DNA of 64,000 nt from Chryseobacterium foetidum (GTDB taxonomy: Bacteria > Bacteroidota > Bacteroidia > Flavobacteriales > Weeksellaceae), in the NCBI RefSeq assembly GCF_025457425.1, contig NZ_JAMXIA010000001.1, positions 2,542,001 through 2,606,000 on the forward strand, read 5' to 3'. Below, one piece after another: positions 35,117 through 43,643 of the stretch. The translations under genes and the position numbers were made by a program. How positions within the stretch are numbered: the stretch's first letter is position 1; each line of letters starts with the position of its first letter. Under the pieces are notes generated by a model that did no database searches, was not told where the DNA came from, and worked only from the letters and a program-made list of their open reading frames with translations.

Positions 35117-36055
35117 ATGGATTTAGAAAAATTCGTACAATACGTACACGACGAAAATAAAGTAGAACCGAAAGATGTAATGCCCGATGATTACAGAAAA
35201 TTATTGGTTCGCCAGATTTCACAGCACGCACATTCTGAGATTGTCGGGATGTTGCCGGAAGCGAACTGGGTTTCAAGAGCACCTTCTTTGAGAAGAAAAA
35301 TGGCGCTTTTGGCTAAAGTTCAGGATGAAGCAGGTCATGGTTTATACCTTTATTCTGCAACCGAAACGTTAGGAAACGGAACCATCAGAGCCGACAGAGA
35401 TGCGACTTACGAAGATATGTTGGAAGGAAAGGCAAAATATTCAAGTATTTTCAACTATCCGACGTTAAGCTGGGCAGATATCGGTGCCATCGGCTGGTTG
35501 GTTGATGGTGCTGCGATTATGAATCAGGTAATGTTGATGGGGAATTCTTACGGTCCCTATTCAAGAGCGATGGTGAAAATCTGTAAAGAAGAATCTTTCC
35601 ATCAAAGACAGGGTTATGAGATTCTGATGGCACTTTGCCGTGGTACAAAACAGCAGAAAGAAATGGCACAGGCTTCGTTAAACCGTTTCTGGTGGCCGGC
35701 TTTAATGATGTTTGGCCCGAATGACGACAGTTCGCCCAACTCTAAAATCTCTATGAATTACAGAGTAAAAAGAGAGAGCAACGACAGTCTTCGTCAGAGA
35801 TTTATCGACGTTACTGTTTCTCAGGCTGAATTTTTAGGCTTAACCGTTCCGGATAAAGATTTAAAATGGAATGAGGAAAGACAACATTACGATTTCGGAG
35901 AACTTCCTTGGGCAGAATTCATGGAAATCTTAAAAGGAAACGGACCTGCTAACAAAAAAAGACTGCAGACTAAAGTAAAAGCACAGCAGGAAAACCTTTG
36001 GGTAAAAGAAGCGGCGAAAGCTTTTGCGGAAAAGCAGAACGAAAAGGTAAATTAA
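35117..36055 (+). CDS. paaA: Phenylacetyl-CoA epoxidase catalytic subunit PaaA
   Basis: This 312-residue subunit holds the di-iron centre that epoxidises the ring of phenylacetyl-CoA. The ligands lie in ferritin-like helices: [12 protein letters not shown] and [15 protein letters not shown] give the two E-x2-H motifs. The family block [18 protein letters not shown] is intact, as are [13 protein letters not shown] and the C-terminal [20 protein letters not shown] segment. It forms a complex with PaaB, PaaC and PaaE. An unrelated lipoprotein gene lies between paaA and paaB, which is unusual. Confidence 0.97.
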   Translation: MDLEKFVQYVHDENKVEPKDVMPDDYRKLLVRQISQHAHSEIVGMLPEANWVSRAPSLRRKMALLAKVQDEAGHGLYLYSATETLGNGTIRADRDATYEDMLEGKAKYSSIFNYPTLSWADIGAIGWLVDGAAIMNQVMLMGNSYGPYSRAMVKICKEESFHQRQGYEILMALCRGTKQQKEMAQASLNRFWWPALMMFGPNDDSSPNSKISMNYRVKRESNDSLRQRFIDVTVSQAEFLGLTVPDKDLKWNEERQHYDFGELPWAEFMEILKGNGPANKKRLQTKVKAQQENLWVKEAAKAFAEKQNEKVN

Positions 36056-36066
36056 ATAAATTGGTG

Positions 36067-36519
36067 ATGAAAATTTTGATTCAAATATTTTTAGTTCTTC
36101 TTTTTATTGGATGTCAGTCCAAAGAAGTCAAAAACTATGAATCGAAAATTTTAGGAAAGTGGATTTTTGCAGAAGAATATTTTATTACAAGATATAATGA
36201 TGAAGGATTTGAAGAACCTCCACCTCCGCCAAGAGAGCGTTTAGGTTACAATTTCTTTTCAAAAGACAGTTGTGAAACCAACTTTTCATTTTTTAAAATT
36301 AATGATACTACGAAAATAAATTTTAGAGGGCATTATTCAGATATTGCAAATTTGGGCAGAAAAACTGCTTACAAAATTGAAAATGATTCTTTGAAAATCT
36401 TTAATAGGTCATTTAATAGATGGGAATCATTTTACATAATGAATCTCGATAGTAATAATATGGTATTGAATAATCATAATACCATAATTCAAAAGTTTGC
36501 CAGAGTTATCAAAAAATAA
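36067..36519 (+). CDS. Lipoprotein of unknown function inside the paa operon
   Basis: This 150-residue protein has a lipoprotein signal peptide with lipobox FIGC (about residue 14). The mature part begins ESKILGKWIFAEEYFI and continues with beta strands, a proline run EEPPPPPRER and NDSLKIFNRSFNRWESFYIM; this resembles lipocalin-like lipoproteins of this phylum. The start is 11 bases after the paaA stop and paaB follows 50 bases later, so it must be cotranscribed. It has no known link to phenylacetate breakdown. The base composition is more AT-rich than paaA and paaB, which suggests a later insertion. Confidence 0.75.
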   Translation: MKILIQIFLVLLFIGCQSKEVKNYESKILGKWIFAEEYFITRYNDEGFEEPPPPPRERLGYNFFSKDSCETNFSFFKINDTTKINFRGHYSDIANLGRKTAYKIENDSLKIFNRSFNRWESFYIMNLDSNNMVLNNHNTIIQKFARVIKK

Positions 36520-36569
36520 CGATAAAAATAATTCAAAATCAAAAATTTAGAATTTAAAATAAAAAAATA

Positions 36570-36851
36570 ATGAGTCAATTAGATATGTGGGAAGTGTTTA
36601 TTCAGACTAAACCGGGATTATCTCACAAACACGTTGGAATTGTACAGGCACCAACAGCAGAAATGGCTTTGCAAAACGCAAGAGACGTTTATACAAGAAG
36701 AAAAGAAGGAACTTCTGTTTGGGTTGTTCCAAGTAAATATATCGTGACTTCGGAAGGAATTGATAAAGAAGCTTTCTTCGATCCGGCTGATGACAAACTG
36801 TACCGTCACCCGACGTTCTACGACATTCCAAACGATGTGAAAAATATGTAA
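36570..36851 (+). CDS. paaB: Phenylacetyl-CoA epoxidase subunit PaaB
   Basis: This 93-residue structural subunit bridges the PaaAC heterodimers of the epoxidase. The family signature is complete: WEVFIQTKPGLSHKHVGIVQ, then APTAEMALQNARDVYTRR, EGTSVWVVPS and a terminal FDPADDKLYRHPTFYDIP. Length is typical. It is preceded by an AT-rich spacer of the TTCAAAATC kind and followed by a spacer of GCCAAAAGC words. Confidence 0.95.
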   Translation: MSQLDMWEVFIQTKPGLSHKHVGIVQAPTAEMALQNARDVYTRRKEGTSVWVVPSKYIVTSEGIDKEAFFDPADDKLYRHPTFYDIPNDVKNM

Positions 36852-36920
36852 AACAGCGATTGGCTGTTAGCTGCTGGCAATTGGCCAAAAGCTAGACGCC
36901 AAAAGCCAAAAGCTAAAATA
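36852..36920 (+). repeat. GGCTTTTGGC-word spacer (paaB-paaC)
   Basis: This spacer consists of self-complementary words: GATTGGCTGTTAGCTGCTGG on the left and GCCAAAAGC repeats (twice exactly, with TTGGCCAAAAGC in the middle) on the right. It can fold into a hairpin ending just before the paaC start. It differs in words but not in design from the other spacers of the cluster. Confidence 0.6.
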
Positions 36921-37670
36921 ATGAATCCATTATATAATTATTTATTAAAACTTGCAGACGACAGTTTCATTATGGGACAGCGTTTGTCTGCGTGGTGCGG
37001 CGAAGGTCCATATCTGGAGGAAGATATTGCATTGACAAACATTGCTTTGGATGAGCTTGGTCAGGCGAATAACTTTTATGTTTACGCTTCGAGAGTTGCC
37101 GATAACGGAAAAAGCGAAGATGACTTGGCTTTCCTGAGATATGAGCACGAATATCTGAATGCACACTGGACAGAACTTCCCAACGAAGATTATGCTCAGA
37201 CCATTTTGAAAGTGTATGTTTTTTCGGTGTATCAGAAATTGATGTATGAGGCTTTGTCGAATTCAACAAATGAAGAACTTTCTGCCATCGCTCAGAAATC
37301 TCTGAAAGAAGTAAGATACCATTACACTCACGCTGCGTCATGGATGAAAATTTTCGGACAGGGAACAGAAGAAAGCAAAATGCGTTTGGAAAGATCCATT
37401 GAAAATATTTGGGAATACACGAAAGGTTTATTCGCAAAAACAGAAGGTGAAGATGATTTAATTGCTTTAAATATCGCTCCGGATACTGATGCTTTGTACG
37501 AAGATTTTGTTTCTATAACCACCAAAGATTTTGCAGATTTCGGTTTGGAATATCCAACAAATCCTTTCATGCAGCCAAAATCAAGAACAGGTTATCACAC
37601 GGAATACTTTGGATTTATCCTTTGCGAATTGCAGTATATGCAGAGAGCGTATCCTGGTTGTACGTGGTAA
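36921..37670 (+). CDS. paaC: Phenylacetyl-CoA epoxidase subunit PaaC
   Basis: This 249-residue ferritin-like protein is the non-catalytic partner of PaaA. It has the family pattern YLLKLADDSFIMGQRLSAWC at the N-terminus, EEDIALTNIALDELGQANNF, YHYTHAASWMKIFGQGT and the ending RTGYHTEYFGFILCELQYMQ. It keeps the helix bundle but lacks part of the iron ligands (DELGQAN in place of D-E-x2-H), as known for PaaC. Confidence 0.96.
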   Translation: MNPLYNYLLKLADDSFIMGQRLSAWCGEGPYLEEDIALTNIALDELGQANNFYVYASRVADNGKSEDDLAFLRYEHEYLNAHWTELPNEDYAQTILKVYVFSVYQKLMYEALSNSTNEELSAIAQKSLKEVRYHYTHAASWMKIFGQGTEESKMRLERSIENIWEYTKGLFAKTEGEDDLIALNIAPDTDALYEDFVSITTKDFADFGLEYPTNPFMQPKSRTGYHTEYFGFILCELQYMQRAYPGCTW

Positions 37671-37764
37671 AAATCAATGAGTTAATTTGAAAATTAGAGA
37701 ATTTGAAAATTAAAAGCGACGCATCATTTTCAAATTAGCACATTTTCAAATTTTCAAATTAATT
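37671..37764 (+). repeat. TTTTCAAATT-family inverted spacer repeat (paaC-paaD)
   Basis: Left: AATTTGAAAATTAGAGAATT and TTGAAAATTAAAAG. Right: ATTTTCAAATTAGCACATTT and TTCAAATTTTCAAATTAATT. The right half abuts the paaD start. Confidence 0.75.
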
Positions 37765-38229
37765 ATGAAAAATCCTTTAGAAATATTAGAACTCGTCCCC
37801 GATCCGGAAATTCCGGTAATCAATATTGTGGAATTGGGCATTGTAAGAGAGGCAAAAGTTACGAGCGAGAATTCTTGTGAAGTAACGATTACGCCGACTT
37901 ATTCTGCCTGTCCCGCCATGTTTACCATTGAGGAAGACATCATCAAAATCATGAAGGAAAACGGATGGGATGCGAAAGTAGTCACCAAAATGTTTCCTAT
38001 CTGGACGACAGACTGGATTACAGATGAGGCTAGAGAAAAACTCCGTGTTTACGGAATTACACCTCCCGAAAAAGGAGCCGACGAAAATCACATCGGGAAA
38101 CCAAAAAAATGCCCACGCTGCGGTTCGATGAATTCCAAGCAGATCAGCAGATTCGGGTCTACTTTATGTAAGGCTTCGTATCAATGCTTAGACTGTCTGG
38201 AGCCGTTTGATTATTTTAAATGTCACTAA
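37765..38229 (+). CDS. paaD: Phenylacetate epoxidase assembly protein PaaD
   Basis: This 154-residue protein belongs to the MIP18/DUF59 group (about 1-95: EILELVPDPEIPVINIVELG, ITPTYSACPAMFTIE). A C-terminal zinc-ribbon-like part has CPRCGSMNSKQIS and CLDCLEPFDYFKCH. PaaD is thought to help mature the iron-sulfur cluster of PaaE. The cysteine set is complete for the PaaD type. Confidence 0.94.
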   Translation: MKNPLEILELVPDPEIPVINIVELGIVREAKVTSENSCEVTITPTYSACPAMFTIEEDIIKIMKENGWDAKVVTKMFPIWTTDWITDEAREKLRVYGITPPEKGADENHIGKPKKCPRCGSMNSKQISRFGSTLCKASYQCLDCLEPFDYFKCH

Positions 38230-38323
38230 ATAATTTGAAAATCTACTAATTTGAAAATAAGTAAATTAGTATTGAAATCAGAATTTTCAAATTGACTAAT
38301 TTTCAAATTAAAAAATTAATGCT
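38230..38323 (+). repeat. TTTTCAAATT-family inverted spacer repeat (paaD-paaG)
   Basis: AATTTGAAAATCTACTAATT on the left is mirrored by ATTTTCAAATTGACTAATTT and TTCAAATTAAAAAATTAATG on the right. The element ends at the paaG start. Confidence 0.75.
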
Positions 38324-39124
38324 ATGTACACACAACTCGATATCGAAACCCATTTTGAAGGAAAACTAAAAATCGCTTACCTCAATCAGCCTGACACGAT
38401 GAATGCTTTAACCAAGCCATCTTTGGGAGATTTGAAAGATTTTATAAAAGAATGCAGCAACGACCCGACAGTAAGATGTGTTGCAATTTCGGGTAGGGGA
38501 AGAGCATTCTGTTCCGGTCAGAATCTGGATGATGCTTTTGTACAGGGAAATGATCATCACGACGATGATATTATCAGAAGAATCGTGACTGATTATTACA
38601 ATCCTCTGGTGCTTGAAATTACCCGTTGCAAAAAACCTGTCGTTGCTTTGGTCAACGGTCCTGCAGTCGGTGCCGGTGCCATGTTGGCATTGATTTGTGA
38701 TTTCGTTTTAGCCAACAATAAAGCCTATTTTGCTCAGGCATTCTCCAATATCGGATTAATCCCTGATACAGGCGGAACGTATTTCTTACCTAAGTTATTG
38801 GGAAGACAATTGGCAAATTACCTTGCGTTTACAGGCAAGAAATTATCTGCTGAAGAGTCAAAATCTTATGGTTTGGTTGCTGAGGTCTTCACCGAGGAAG
38901 AATTCAATTCAAAATCAATGGAAATTTTAGAAAAAGTTTCAAATATGCCGACCGTTGGTTTGAAATTAACCAAAAAAGCTTTCGCTGCTTCTTATAATAA
39001 TTCATTGAAAGATCAGTTGGAACTCGAAGGAGATTTACAGCAGGAAGCCGCTGAAACAGAGGATTTCAAGGAGGGTGTAAGTGCATTTTTAGAGAAAAGA
39101 AAACCGGAATATAAAGGAAAATAA
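38324..39124 (+). CDS. paaG: Ring epoxide isomerase PaaG (enoyl-CoA hydratase family)
   Basis: This 266-residue crotonase-fold enzyme turns ring-1,2-epoxyphenylacetyl-CoA into oxepin-CoA. The oxyanion hole segments are AFCSGQNL and GPAVGAGAMLAL. The active-site aspartate typical of PaaG is Asp148 in IGLIPDTGGTYFLP, whereas the two glutamates of true hydratases are absent. Position right after paaABCD supports the assignment over PaaF. Confidence 0.9.
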   Translation: MYTQLDIETHFEGKLKIAYLNQPDTMNALTKPSLGDLKDFIKECSNDPTVRCVAISGRGRAFCSGQNLDDAFVQGNDHHDDDIIRRIVTDYYNPLVLEITRCKKPVVALVNGPAVGAGAMLALICDFVLANNKAYFAQAFSNIGLIPDTGGTYFLPKLLGRQLANYLAFTGKKLSAEESKSYGLVAEVFTEEEFNSKSMEILEKVSNMPTVGLKLTKKAFAASYNNSLKDQLELEGDLQQEAAETEDFKEGVSAFLEKRKPEYKGK

Positions 39125-39203
39125 AAAACTTGTATCATGTAAGAAAGTATAATGTACAACGTACTTTGAAATTTTTTACATCATACATTTTACATTATAC
39201 AAC
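39125..39203 (+). repeat. Inverted TATAATGTAC-word spacer (paaG-paaH)
   Basis: ATGTAAGAAAGTATAATGTAC on the left and words such as ACATCATACATTTTAC and ATTATAC on the right are complementary over most of their length. The right half ends next to the paaH start. Confidence 0.6.
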
Positions 39204-40337
39204 ATGAGAAATGTAGGAATTATCGGTGCCGGAACGATGGGAATCGGCATCGCACAGGTAGCCGCAACGAATGGATGCAAAGTTTGGGTATATGACGCCA
39301 ACGCAAAACAGGTGGAAACGGCAACCGTAGGTCTGGAAAAAACATTGACCAGATTGGTCGACAAACAGAAAATTTCGTCAGAAAAAATGGTTGAAATTTT
39401 ATCCAATATTTCCATCGCTACCGAACTGGAGGACTTCAAAGACTGCGAATTAGTCATTGAAGCCATCATCGAAAATAAAGAAATCAAAACCAAGGTTTTC
39501 ACAGAATTAGAAAGTCATGTTTCTGAAAACTGTGTGATTGCTTCCAATACATCATCCATTTCGATCACATCTCTTGGTGCGGAATTACAAAAACCGGAGC
39601 GTTTCATCGGAATTCACTTCTTCAATCCGGCTCCTCTCATGCCTTTGGTTGAAATTATTCCATCTTTACTCACAGAAAAATCTTTAGCGGAAAAAATGTA
39701 CAGCCTCATGAAAGATTGGGGCAAAGTTCCTGTGATTGCCAAAGACATCCCTGGATTTATCGTTAACAGAATTGCCCGTCCTTTTTACGGAGAAGCTTTA
39801 AGAATTGTTGAGGAAAACATTGCAACGGTAGAACAGGTTGATGATGCCATGAAAACTCTAGGAAACTTTAAAATGGGACCTTTTGAATTAATGGATCTCA
39901 TTGGTGTGGATGTGAATTTCTCCGTAACAAAAACAGTTTACAACGAATATTTCTACGATCCGAAGTATAAACCATCACTTCTTCAGCAAAGAATGTCTGA
40001 AGCCAAACTTCACGGCAGAAAAACAGGAAAAGGCTTCTACGATTATAGTGAAGGAGCAGAAAAACCTGTTGCTGAAAAAAATGATGCTCTTTATCAACAA
40101 ATATTTTTAAGAATTATTTCAATGCTCATCAATGAAGCAGTTGAAGCGAAAAGATTAGGCGTTGCGAACGACGAAGATTTAGAATTGGCGATGCAGAAGG
40201 GTGTCAATTATCCAAAAGGATTACTGGCTTGGGGAAAAGAAATTGGATATTCTAAAATCTCTGAAACTTTACAGAATCTTTACGAAGAATATCAGGAAGA
40301 AAGATACAGACAAAGTCCGTTGCTTCGTAAAATGTAA
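39204..40337 (+). CDS. paaH: 3-hydroxyacyl-CoA dehydrogenase PaaH
   Basis: This 377-residue enzyme oxidises 3-hydroxyadipyl-CoA to 3-oxoadipyl-CoA with NAD. The Rossmann motif is IGAGTMGIGIAQ (about 6-17). Catalytic and substrate features follow: SNTSSISITSLGAELQKPER, the catalytic histidine in FIGIHFFNPAPLMPLVEI, DIPGFIVNRIARP, and a helical C-domain (GPFELMDLIGVDVN). A second, shorter helical half (about 290-377) is usual for this type. Confidence 0.93.
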   Translation: MRNVGIIGAGTMGIGIAQVAATNGCKVWVYDANAKQVETATVGLEKTLTRLVDKQKISSEKMVEILSNISIATELEDFKDCELVIEAIIENKEIKTKVFTELESHVSENCVIASNTSSISITSLGAELQKPERFIGIHFFNPAPLMPLVEIIPSLLTEKSLAEKMYSLMKDWGKVPVIAKDIPGFIVNRIARPFYGEALRIVEENIATVEQVDDAMKTLGNFKMGPFELMDLIGVDVNFSVTKTVYNEYFYDPKYKPSLLQQRMSEAKLHGRKTGKGFYDYSEGAEKPVAEKNDALYQQIFLRIISMLINEAVEAKRLGVANDEDLELAMQKGVNYPKGLLAWGKEIGYSKISETLQNLYEEYQEERYRQSPLLRKM

Positions 40338-40369
40338 CAATATATCAATCTAACAATGTAGCAATCGTA

Positions 40370-40400
40370 TTGTCATGCTGAGCTTGTCGAAGCATTTTTC
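40370..40400 (+). repeat. Short palindromic repeat with a GAGCTTGTCGAAGC core
   Basis: ATGCTGAGCTTGTCGAAGCAT (40376-40396, split here as ATGCT-GAGCTTGTCGA-AGCAT) has complementary ends and a GCTT-gtcg-AAGC hairpin. It sits in a paaH-to-next-gene spacer that also holds inverted AACAATG words. I recall such a core as a common intergenic repeat in this phylum, but have not checked it. Confidence 0.55.
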
Positions 40401-40433
40401 GGTAAACTGTTTCATTGTTAAATTATAAAAATC

Positions 40434-40643
40434 ATGACTCAGAAAAAAATAATTTCATCTTTTGCAGTAGCATTGTTCTCAACAATATTTGTGGGAGAGA
40501 TATTTTATTTAACTGATAATCGTTTTAAAACCGCGGAAGATGATAAAATGTTCAGTTGGGGTTTTGTAATTATTTATTTTTCAGGAATGTTTATCGTGAG
40601 TCTTTTCATGGACAAGCTAAGGCAGCTTTTCAAAAAACAATGA
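40434..40643 (+). CDS. Small membrane protein, paralogue A
   Basis: This 69-residue protein has two hydrophobic helices (about 5-25 and 42-60). The second, WGFVIIYFSGMFIVSLFMDK, resembles FGFTIYFAGIFLMYFILDG of the 80-residue protein two genes downstream, so the pair is likely related. The function is unknown. It lies in the paa operon on the same strand, 97 bases after paaH and six bases before the next gene. Confidence 0.6.
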   Translation: MTQKKIISSFAVALFSTIFVGEIFYLTDNRFKTAEDDKMFSWGFVIIYFSGMFIVSLFMDKLRQLFKKQ

Positions 40644-40648
40644 AATAA

Positions 40649-40957
40649 ATGTTGATGGATTTAACCAGCTTTAAAGCCGAATTGGAAACAAGACTTTCCA
40701 TCGAAAAAGAATATATCATTGAGGAACTTTCGACGGTCAGTGATGAAGAAAAGCTGGATTTGTTGGGAAAGTTCAATGAAAAATATAAAGAGCTCATTAA
40801 ACGAATTGCCACTGAAGAGGGAATAGATTTAAATGCTTTGGATGCCTCAGAAAATTCAGCTGATCATCTCACGAATGAACAGGTAATTTTAGGGAAAACG
40901 ATGAGTATTTATGACAAGCTGGCTGATGAATTATATGAGAAAATAACAGGCAAATAG
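40649..40957 (+). CDS. Small helical protein of unknown function
   Basis: This 102-residue protein is acidic and predicted helical (FKAELETRLSIEKEYIIEEL, EKLDLLGKFNEKYKELIKRI). No signal peptide or metal motif is visible and I do not recognise it. The start may be this ATG or another two codons later. It lies between two small related membrane proteins in the operon. Confidence 0.6.
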   Translation: MLMDLTSFKAELETRLSIEKEYIIEELSTVSDEEKLDLLGKFNEKYKELIKRIATEEGIDLNALDASENSADHLTNEQVILGKTMSIYDKLADELYEKITGK

Positions 40958-41004
40958 TAAATAAAAAATAAATTTTAGTCACAGTAAGTAGAATTTTAAA
41001 GACG

Positions 41005-41247
41005 ATGCTTAAAAGAATTTTTACATTAAAGAATTTTCTGAGATCATTGATGAGAGCTTTCATCTTTGTGACAGCTTTTTTTCTGCTCAAACTTCTCTTT
41101 TATTATTTAGGATGGGAAGACGAACAGGGCTTCAACATCTTTGGTTTTACAATTTATTTCGCGGGCATTTTTTTAATGTATTTTATTTTAGACGGCAGAG
41201 ATTATTCATGGAGAGATGTGATTAAATTTAAAAAATTAAAAAATTAA
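41005..41247 (+). CDS. Small membrane protein, paralogue B
   Basis: This 80-residue protein has two hydrophobic segments (about 15-37 and 44-63) and a basic tail (RDVIKFKKLKN). It shares the G-F-x-IYF-x-G-x-F core with the 69-residue protein upstream. Its stop shares one base with the paaI start, so the two are translationally coupled. The function is unknown. Confidence 0.62.
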   Translation: MLKRIFTLKNFLRSLMRAFIFVTAFFLLKLLFYYLGWEDEQGFNIFGFTIYFAGIFLMYFILDGRDYSWRDVIKFKKLKN

Positions 41248-41660
41248 TGAATCCGAGACAGGTTGTAGATTATATGATGGAGAAAGATTACTTCTCCCAA
41301 TTTTTAGGAATAAATATCATTGATATTAAAGAAAATTACGCTTTGATTGAAATGGAAATCACCAGACAAATGCTCAACGGCTTGGGAACAGTGCACGGCG
41401 GAGTAACGTTTGCGTTTGCAGATTCAGCCTTCGCTTTTTCATCCAACAACGACGGAAACGCAGCGGTTGCATTAAGTGTAACCATCAATTTCACAAAAGC
41501 AGGAAGAGAAGGAGATATTTTCAGAGCTGAAAGTATTTTGGTAAATGATACCAGAAAAACAGCGATTTACGATATTAAAATTACCAACCAAAATAATGAT
41601 TTGGTTGCAAAATTTGTCGGAACAGTTTATAAGATTGGAAAAAAAGTGGTTGAACTTTAA
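41247..41660 (+). CDS. paaI: Hydroxyphenylacetyl-CoA-type thioesterase PaaI
   Basis: This 137-residue hotdog-fold thioesterase hydrolyses stalled or misrouted aryl-CoA intermediates of the pathway and so protects the CoA pool. The active-site region is GLGTVHGGVTFAFADSAFAF, with HGG at 50-52 and the catalytic aspartate at 59. The following VALSVTINFTKAGREGD and GTVYKIGK strands fit the family. It begins within the stop of the upstream small membrane gene. Confidence 0.93.
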   Translation: MNPRQVVDYMMEKDYFSQFLGINIIDIKENYALIEMEITRQMLNGLGTVHGGVTFAFADSAFAFSSNNDGNAAVALSVTINFTKAGREGDIFRAESILVNDTRKTAIYDIKITNQNNDLVAKFVGTVYKIGKKVVEL

Positions 41661-41670
41661 ATTTTAATTG

Positions 41671-42378
41671 ATGAAGTATTTTGCATCTTTTATTTTAGTT
41701 TTTTTACTAAGTTTTGCCAATGCTCAAAAGCAACAAGTTAATGAAAACCTGAAGAAAGAGTTAGATGAAATTCTTAGATTAGATCAAACTTACAGAAGAC
41801 TGTTCGACAATGGAATTACTGCTGAGAAAAAAAGCGAGATTCTAAAAAAATTAAATATCGATGAAGAAGATTTTAAGGAAAAACAATGGCAATTAGTCGT
41901 TGATATAGACAGTCTGAATATGCGAAAAATTGAAAAAATTATTTCTCAATACGGCTATCCAGGAAAATCTCTCGTTGGAGAACCTACTAATCAATCGGCT
42001 TGGTATGTCATCCAACATTCAAATAAAATCGAAAAATATTTACCAATCATTAAAAATGCAGGAAAACAAAGAGAAATACCTTTTACTTTAGCTGCGATGA
42101 TGGAAGACAGATTCTTAATGAACAGTGGAAAGGAGCAAATTTACGGCACTCAGGGAGCTGGAGAATTCTTCATTAATAAAGATGGAAAGGAAGATTTTGT
42201 GAACTTCATCTGGCCAATAAAAAATGAGAAGAATGTTAATAAATTGCGCAAAGAAACCGGATTTAAAAATACAATAGAAGAAAATGCTAAAGAGCTGTTC
42301 GGGAAAGATTTCGTATACAAACCATTCTCCTTGAAAAAGGCTTTGGAATTAAGAAAACAGGCCTCAAATATTCACTAA
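41671..42378 (+). CDS. DUF6624-like secreted protein in the paa operon
   Basis: This 235-residue protein has a signal peptide (1-19, SFANAQ). The mature part carries a pattern I associate with DUF6624: QWQLVVDIDSLNMRKIEKII, YGYPGKSLVGEPTNQSAWYV with IQHSNKIEKY, and AAMMEDRFLMNSGKEQIYGT. These proteins are found in many Bacteroidota with no known role. The chosen ATG lies one codon after an alternative TTG. It separates paaI from paaJ and is on the operon strand. Confidence 0.72.
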   Translation: MKYFASFILVFLLSFANAQKQQVNENLKKELDEILRLDQTYRRLFDNGITAEKKSEILKKLNIDEEDFKEKQWQLVVDIDSLNMRKIEKIISQYGYPGKSLVGEPTNQSAWYVIQHSNKIEKYLPIIKNAGKQREIPFTLAAMMEDRFLMNSGKEQIYGTQGAGEFFINKDGKEDFVNFIWPIKNEKNVNKLRKETGFKNTIEENAKELFGKDFVYKPFSLKKALELRKQASNIH

Positions 42379-42434
42379 TTAGTAATTATCTCATTTTCAA
42401 ATTCTCAAATTAACACATTTTCAAATTAAATATA
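42379..42434 (+). repeat. TTTTCAAATT-family spacer repeat (before paaJ)
   Basis: This short member has only the right-half words: ATTTTCAAATTCTCAAATTA and ACACATTTTCAAATTAAATA, ending next to the paaJ start. Confidence 0.65.
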
Positions 42435-43643
42435 ATGAATAACGTATATATCATAGATTACATCAGAACTCCCATTTCAAAATTAATCGGAGGTTTATCA
42501 GAAGTGCGTGCCGATGATTTGGCAGCAATCGTTCTTAAAGAAATTGTTGCAAGAAATCCTGAAGTTCCTGTTGAGGAAATTGAGGACGTTATTTTTGGAT
42601 GTGCCAATCAGGCGGGTGAAGATAATAGAAACGTTGCAAGAATGGGACTTTTACTGGCCGGACTTCCGTACAAAATCGGGGGTGAAACGGTGAACAGACT
42701 ATGCGCTTCAGGAATGTCGGCGGTGGCCAATGCTTTCCGTTCGATCGCTTCCGGAGAAGGCGAAATTTACATTGCAGGTGGCGTTGAGCACATGACGCGT
42801 TCACCTTATGTGATGTCAAAACCAAGTACTGCTTTCGGGAGGGACAGCCAAATGTTTGACACGACATTCGGATGGAGATTTGTGAATCCCAAAATGAAAG
42901 AAATGTACGGTGTAGACACGATGGGAGACACTGCTGAAAATTTGGCAGAAATGCACAACATCAGCCGTGAAGATCAGGATAAATTTGCACTTTGGTCACA
43001 ACAAAAAGCAACAAAAGCTCAGGAAAGCGGAAGACTGGCAGAAGAAATTGTACAGGTTGAAATTCCACAGAGAAAAGGCGAGCCGAAAATCTTTGACACT
43101 GACGAATTTATCAAGCCAACGTCTTCAATGGAAGGTTTAGGAAAACTTCGTCCTGCTTTCAAAAAAGAAGGTGGAACTGTAACTGCCGGAAACGCTTCAG
43201 GAATGAATGACGGTGCAGCAGCATTGATTTTAGCAAGCGAAGAAGCGGTAAAAAAATATGGTTTGAAGCCAAAAGCTAAGATTTTAGGATCATCAGTTGC
43301 CGGTGTAGAGCCAAGAATTATGGGAATAGGCCCTGTTGAAGCGACTCAAAAACTTTTGAAAAGACTGAATCTTTCATTGGATAATATGGATGTTATCGAA
43401 TTGAACGAAGCTTTTGCTGCTCAATCTTTAGCGGTAACCAGAAGTTTAGGATTAAATGATGATGATTCAAGAATAAATCCAAACGGAGGCGCAATTGCCA
43501 TCGGTCATCCGCTTGGAGTGTCGGGAGCGAGAATTATCGGTTCTGCAGCTGTAGAACTTCAAAAGCAAAATAAAAAATATGCGTTGTGTACACTTTGTAT
43601 CGGTGTCGGTCAGGGTTATGCAATGGTCATTGAAAGAGTTTAA
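42435..43643 (+). CDS. paaJ: 3-oxoadipyl-CoA thiolase PaaJ
   Basis: This 402-residue thiolase cleaves 3-oxoadipyl-CoA to succinyl-CoA and acetyl-CoA, the last step of the pathway, and in E. coli also acts on 3-oxo-5,6-dehydrosuberyl-CoA. The nucleophile is Cys90 in NRLCASGMSA, the base pair is His358 in GGAIAIGHPLGVSG and Cys388 in TLCIGVGQG. The ELNEAFAAQ motif is intact. Length and the early Cys position match the PcaF/PaaJ group. Confidence 0.94.
   Translation: MNNVYIIDYIRTPISKLIGGLSEVRADDLAAIVLKEIVARNPEVPVEEIEDVIFGCANQAGEDNRNVARMGLLLAGLPYKIGGETVNRLCASGMSAVANAFRSIASGEGEIYIAGGVEHMTRSPYVMSKPSTAFGRDSQMFDTTFGWRFVNPKMKEMYGVDTMGDTAENLAEMHNISREDQDKFALWSQQKATKAQESGRLAEEIVQVEIPQRKGEPKIFDTDEFIKPTSSMEGLGKLRPAFKKEGGTVTAGNASGMNDGAAALILASEEAVKKYGLKPKAKILGSSVAGVEPRIMGIGPVEATQKLLKRLNLSLDNMDVIELNEAFAAQSLAVTRSLGLNDDDSRINPNGGAIAIGHPLGVSGARIIGSAAVELQKQNKKYALCTLCIGVGQGYAMVIERV

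Noticed and set aside
36607..37437. Minus-strand frames over paaB and paaC
   Set aside because: Antisense of confident, conserved genes.
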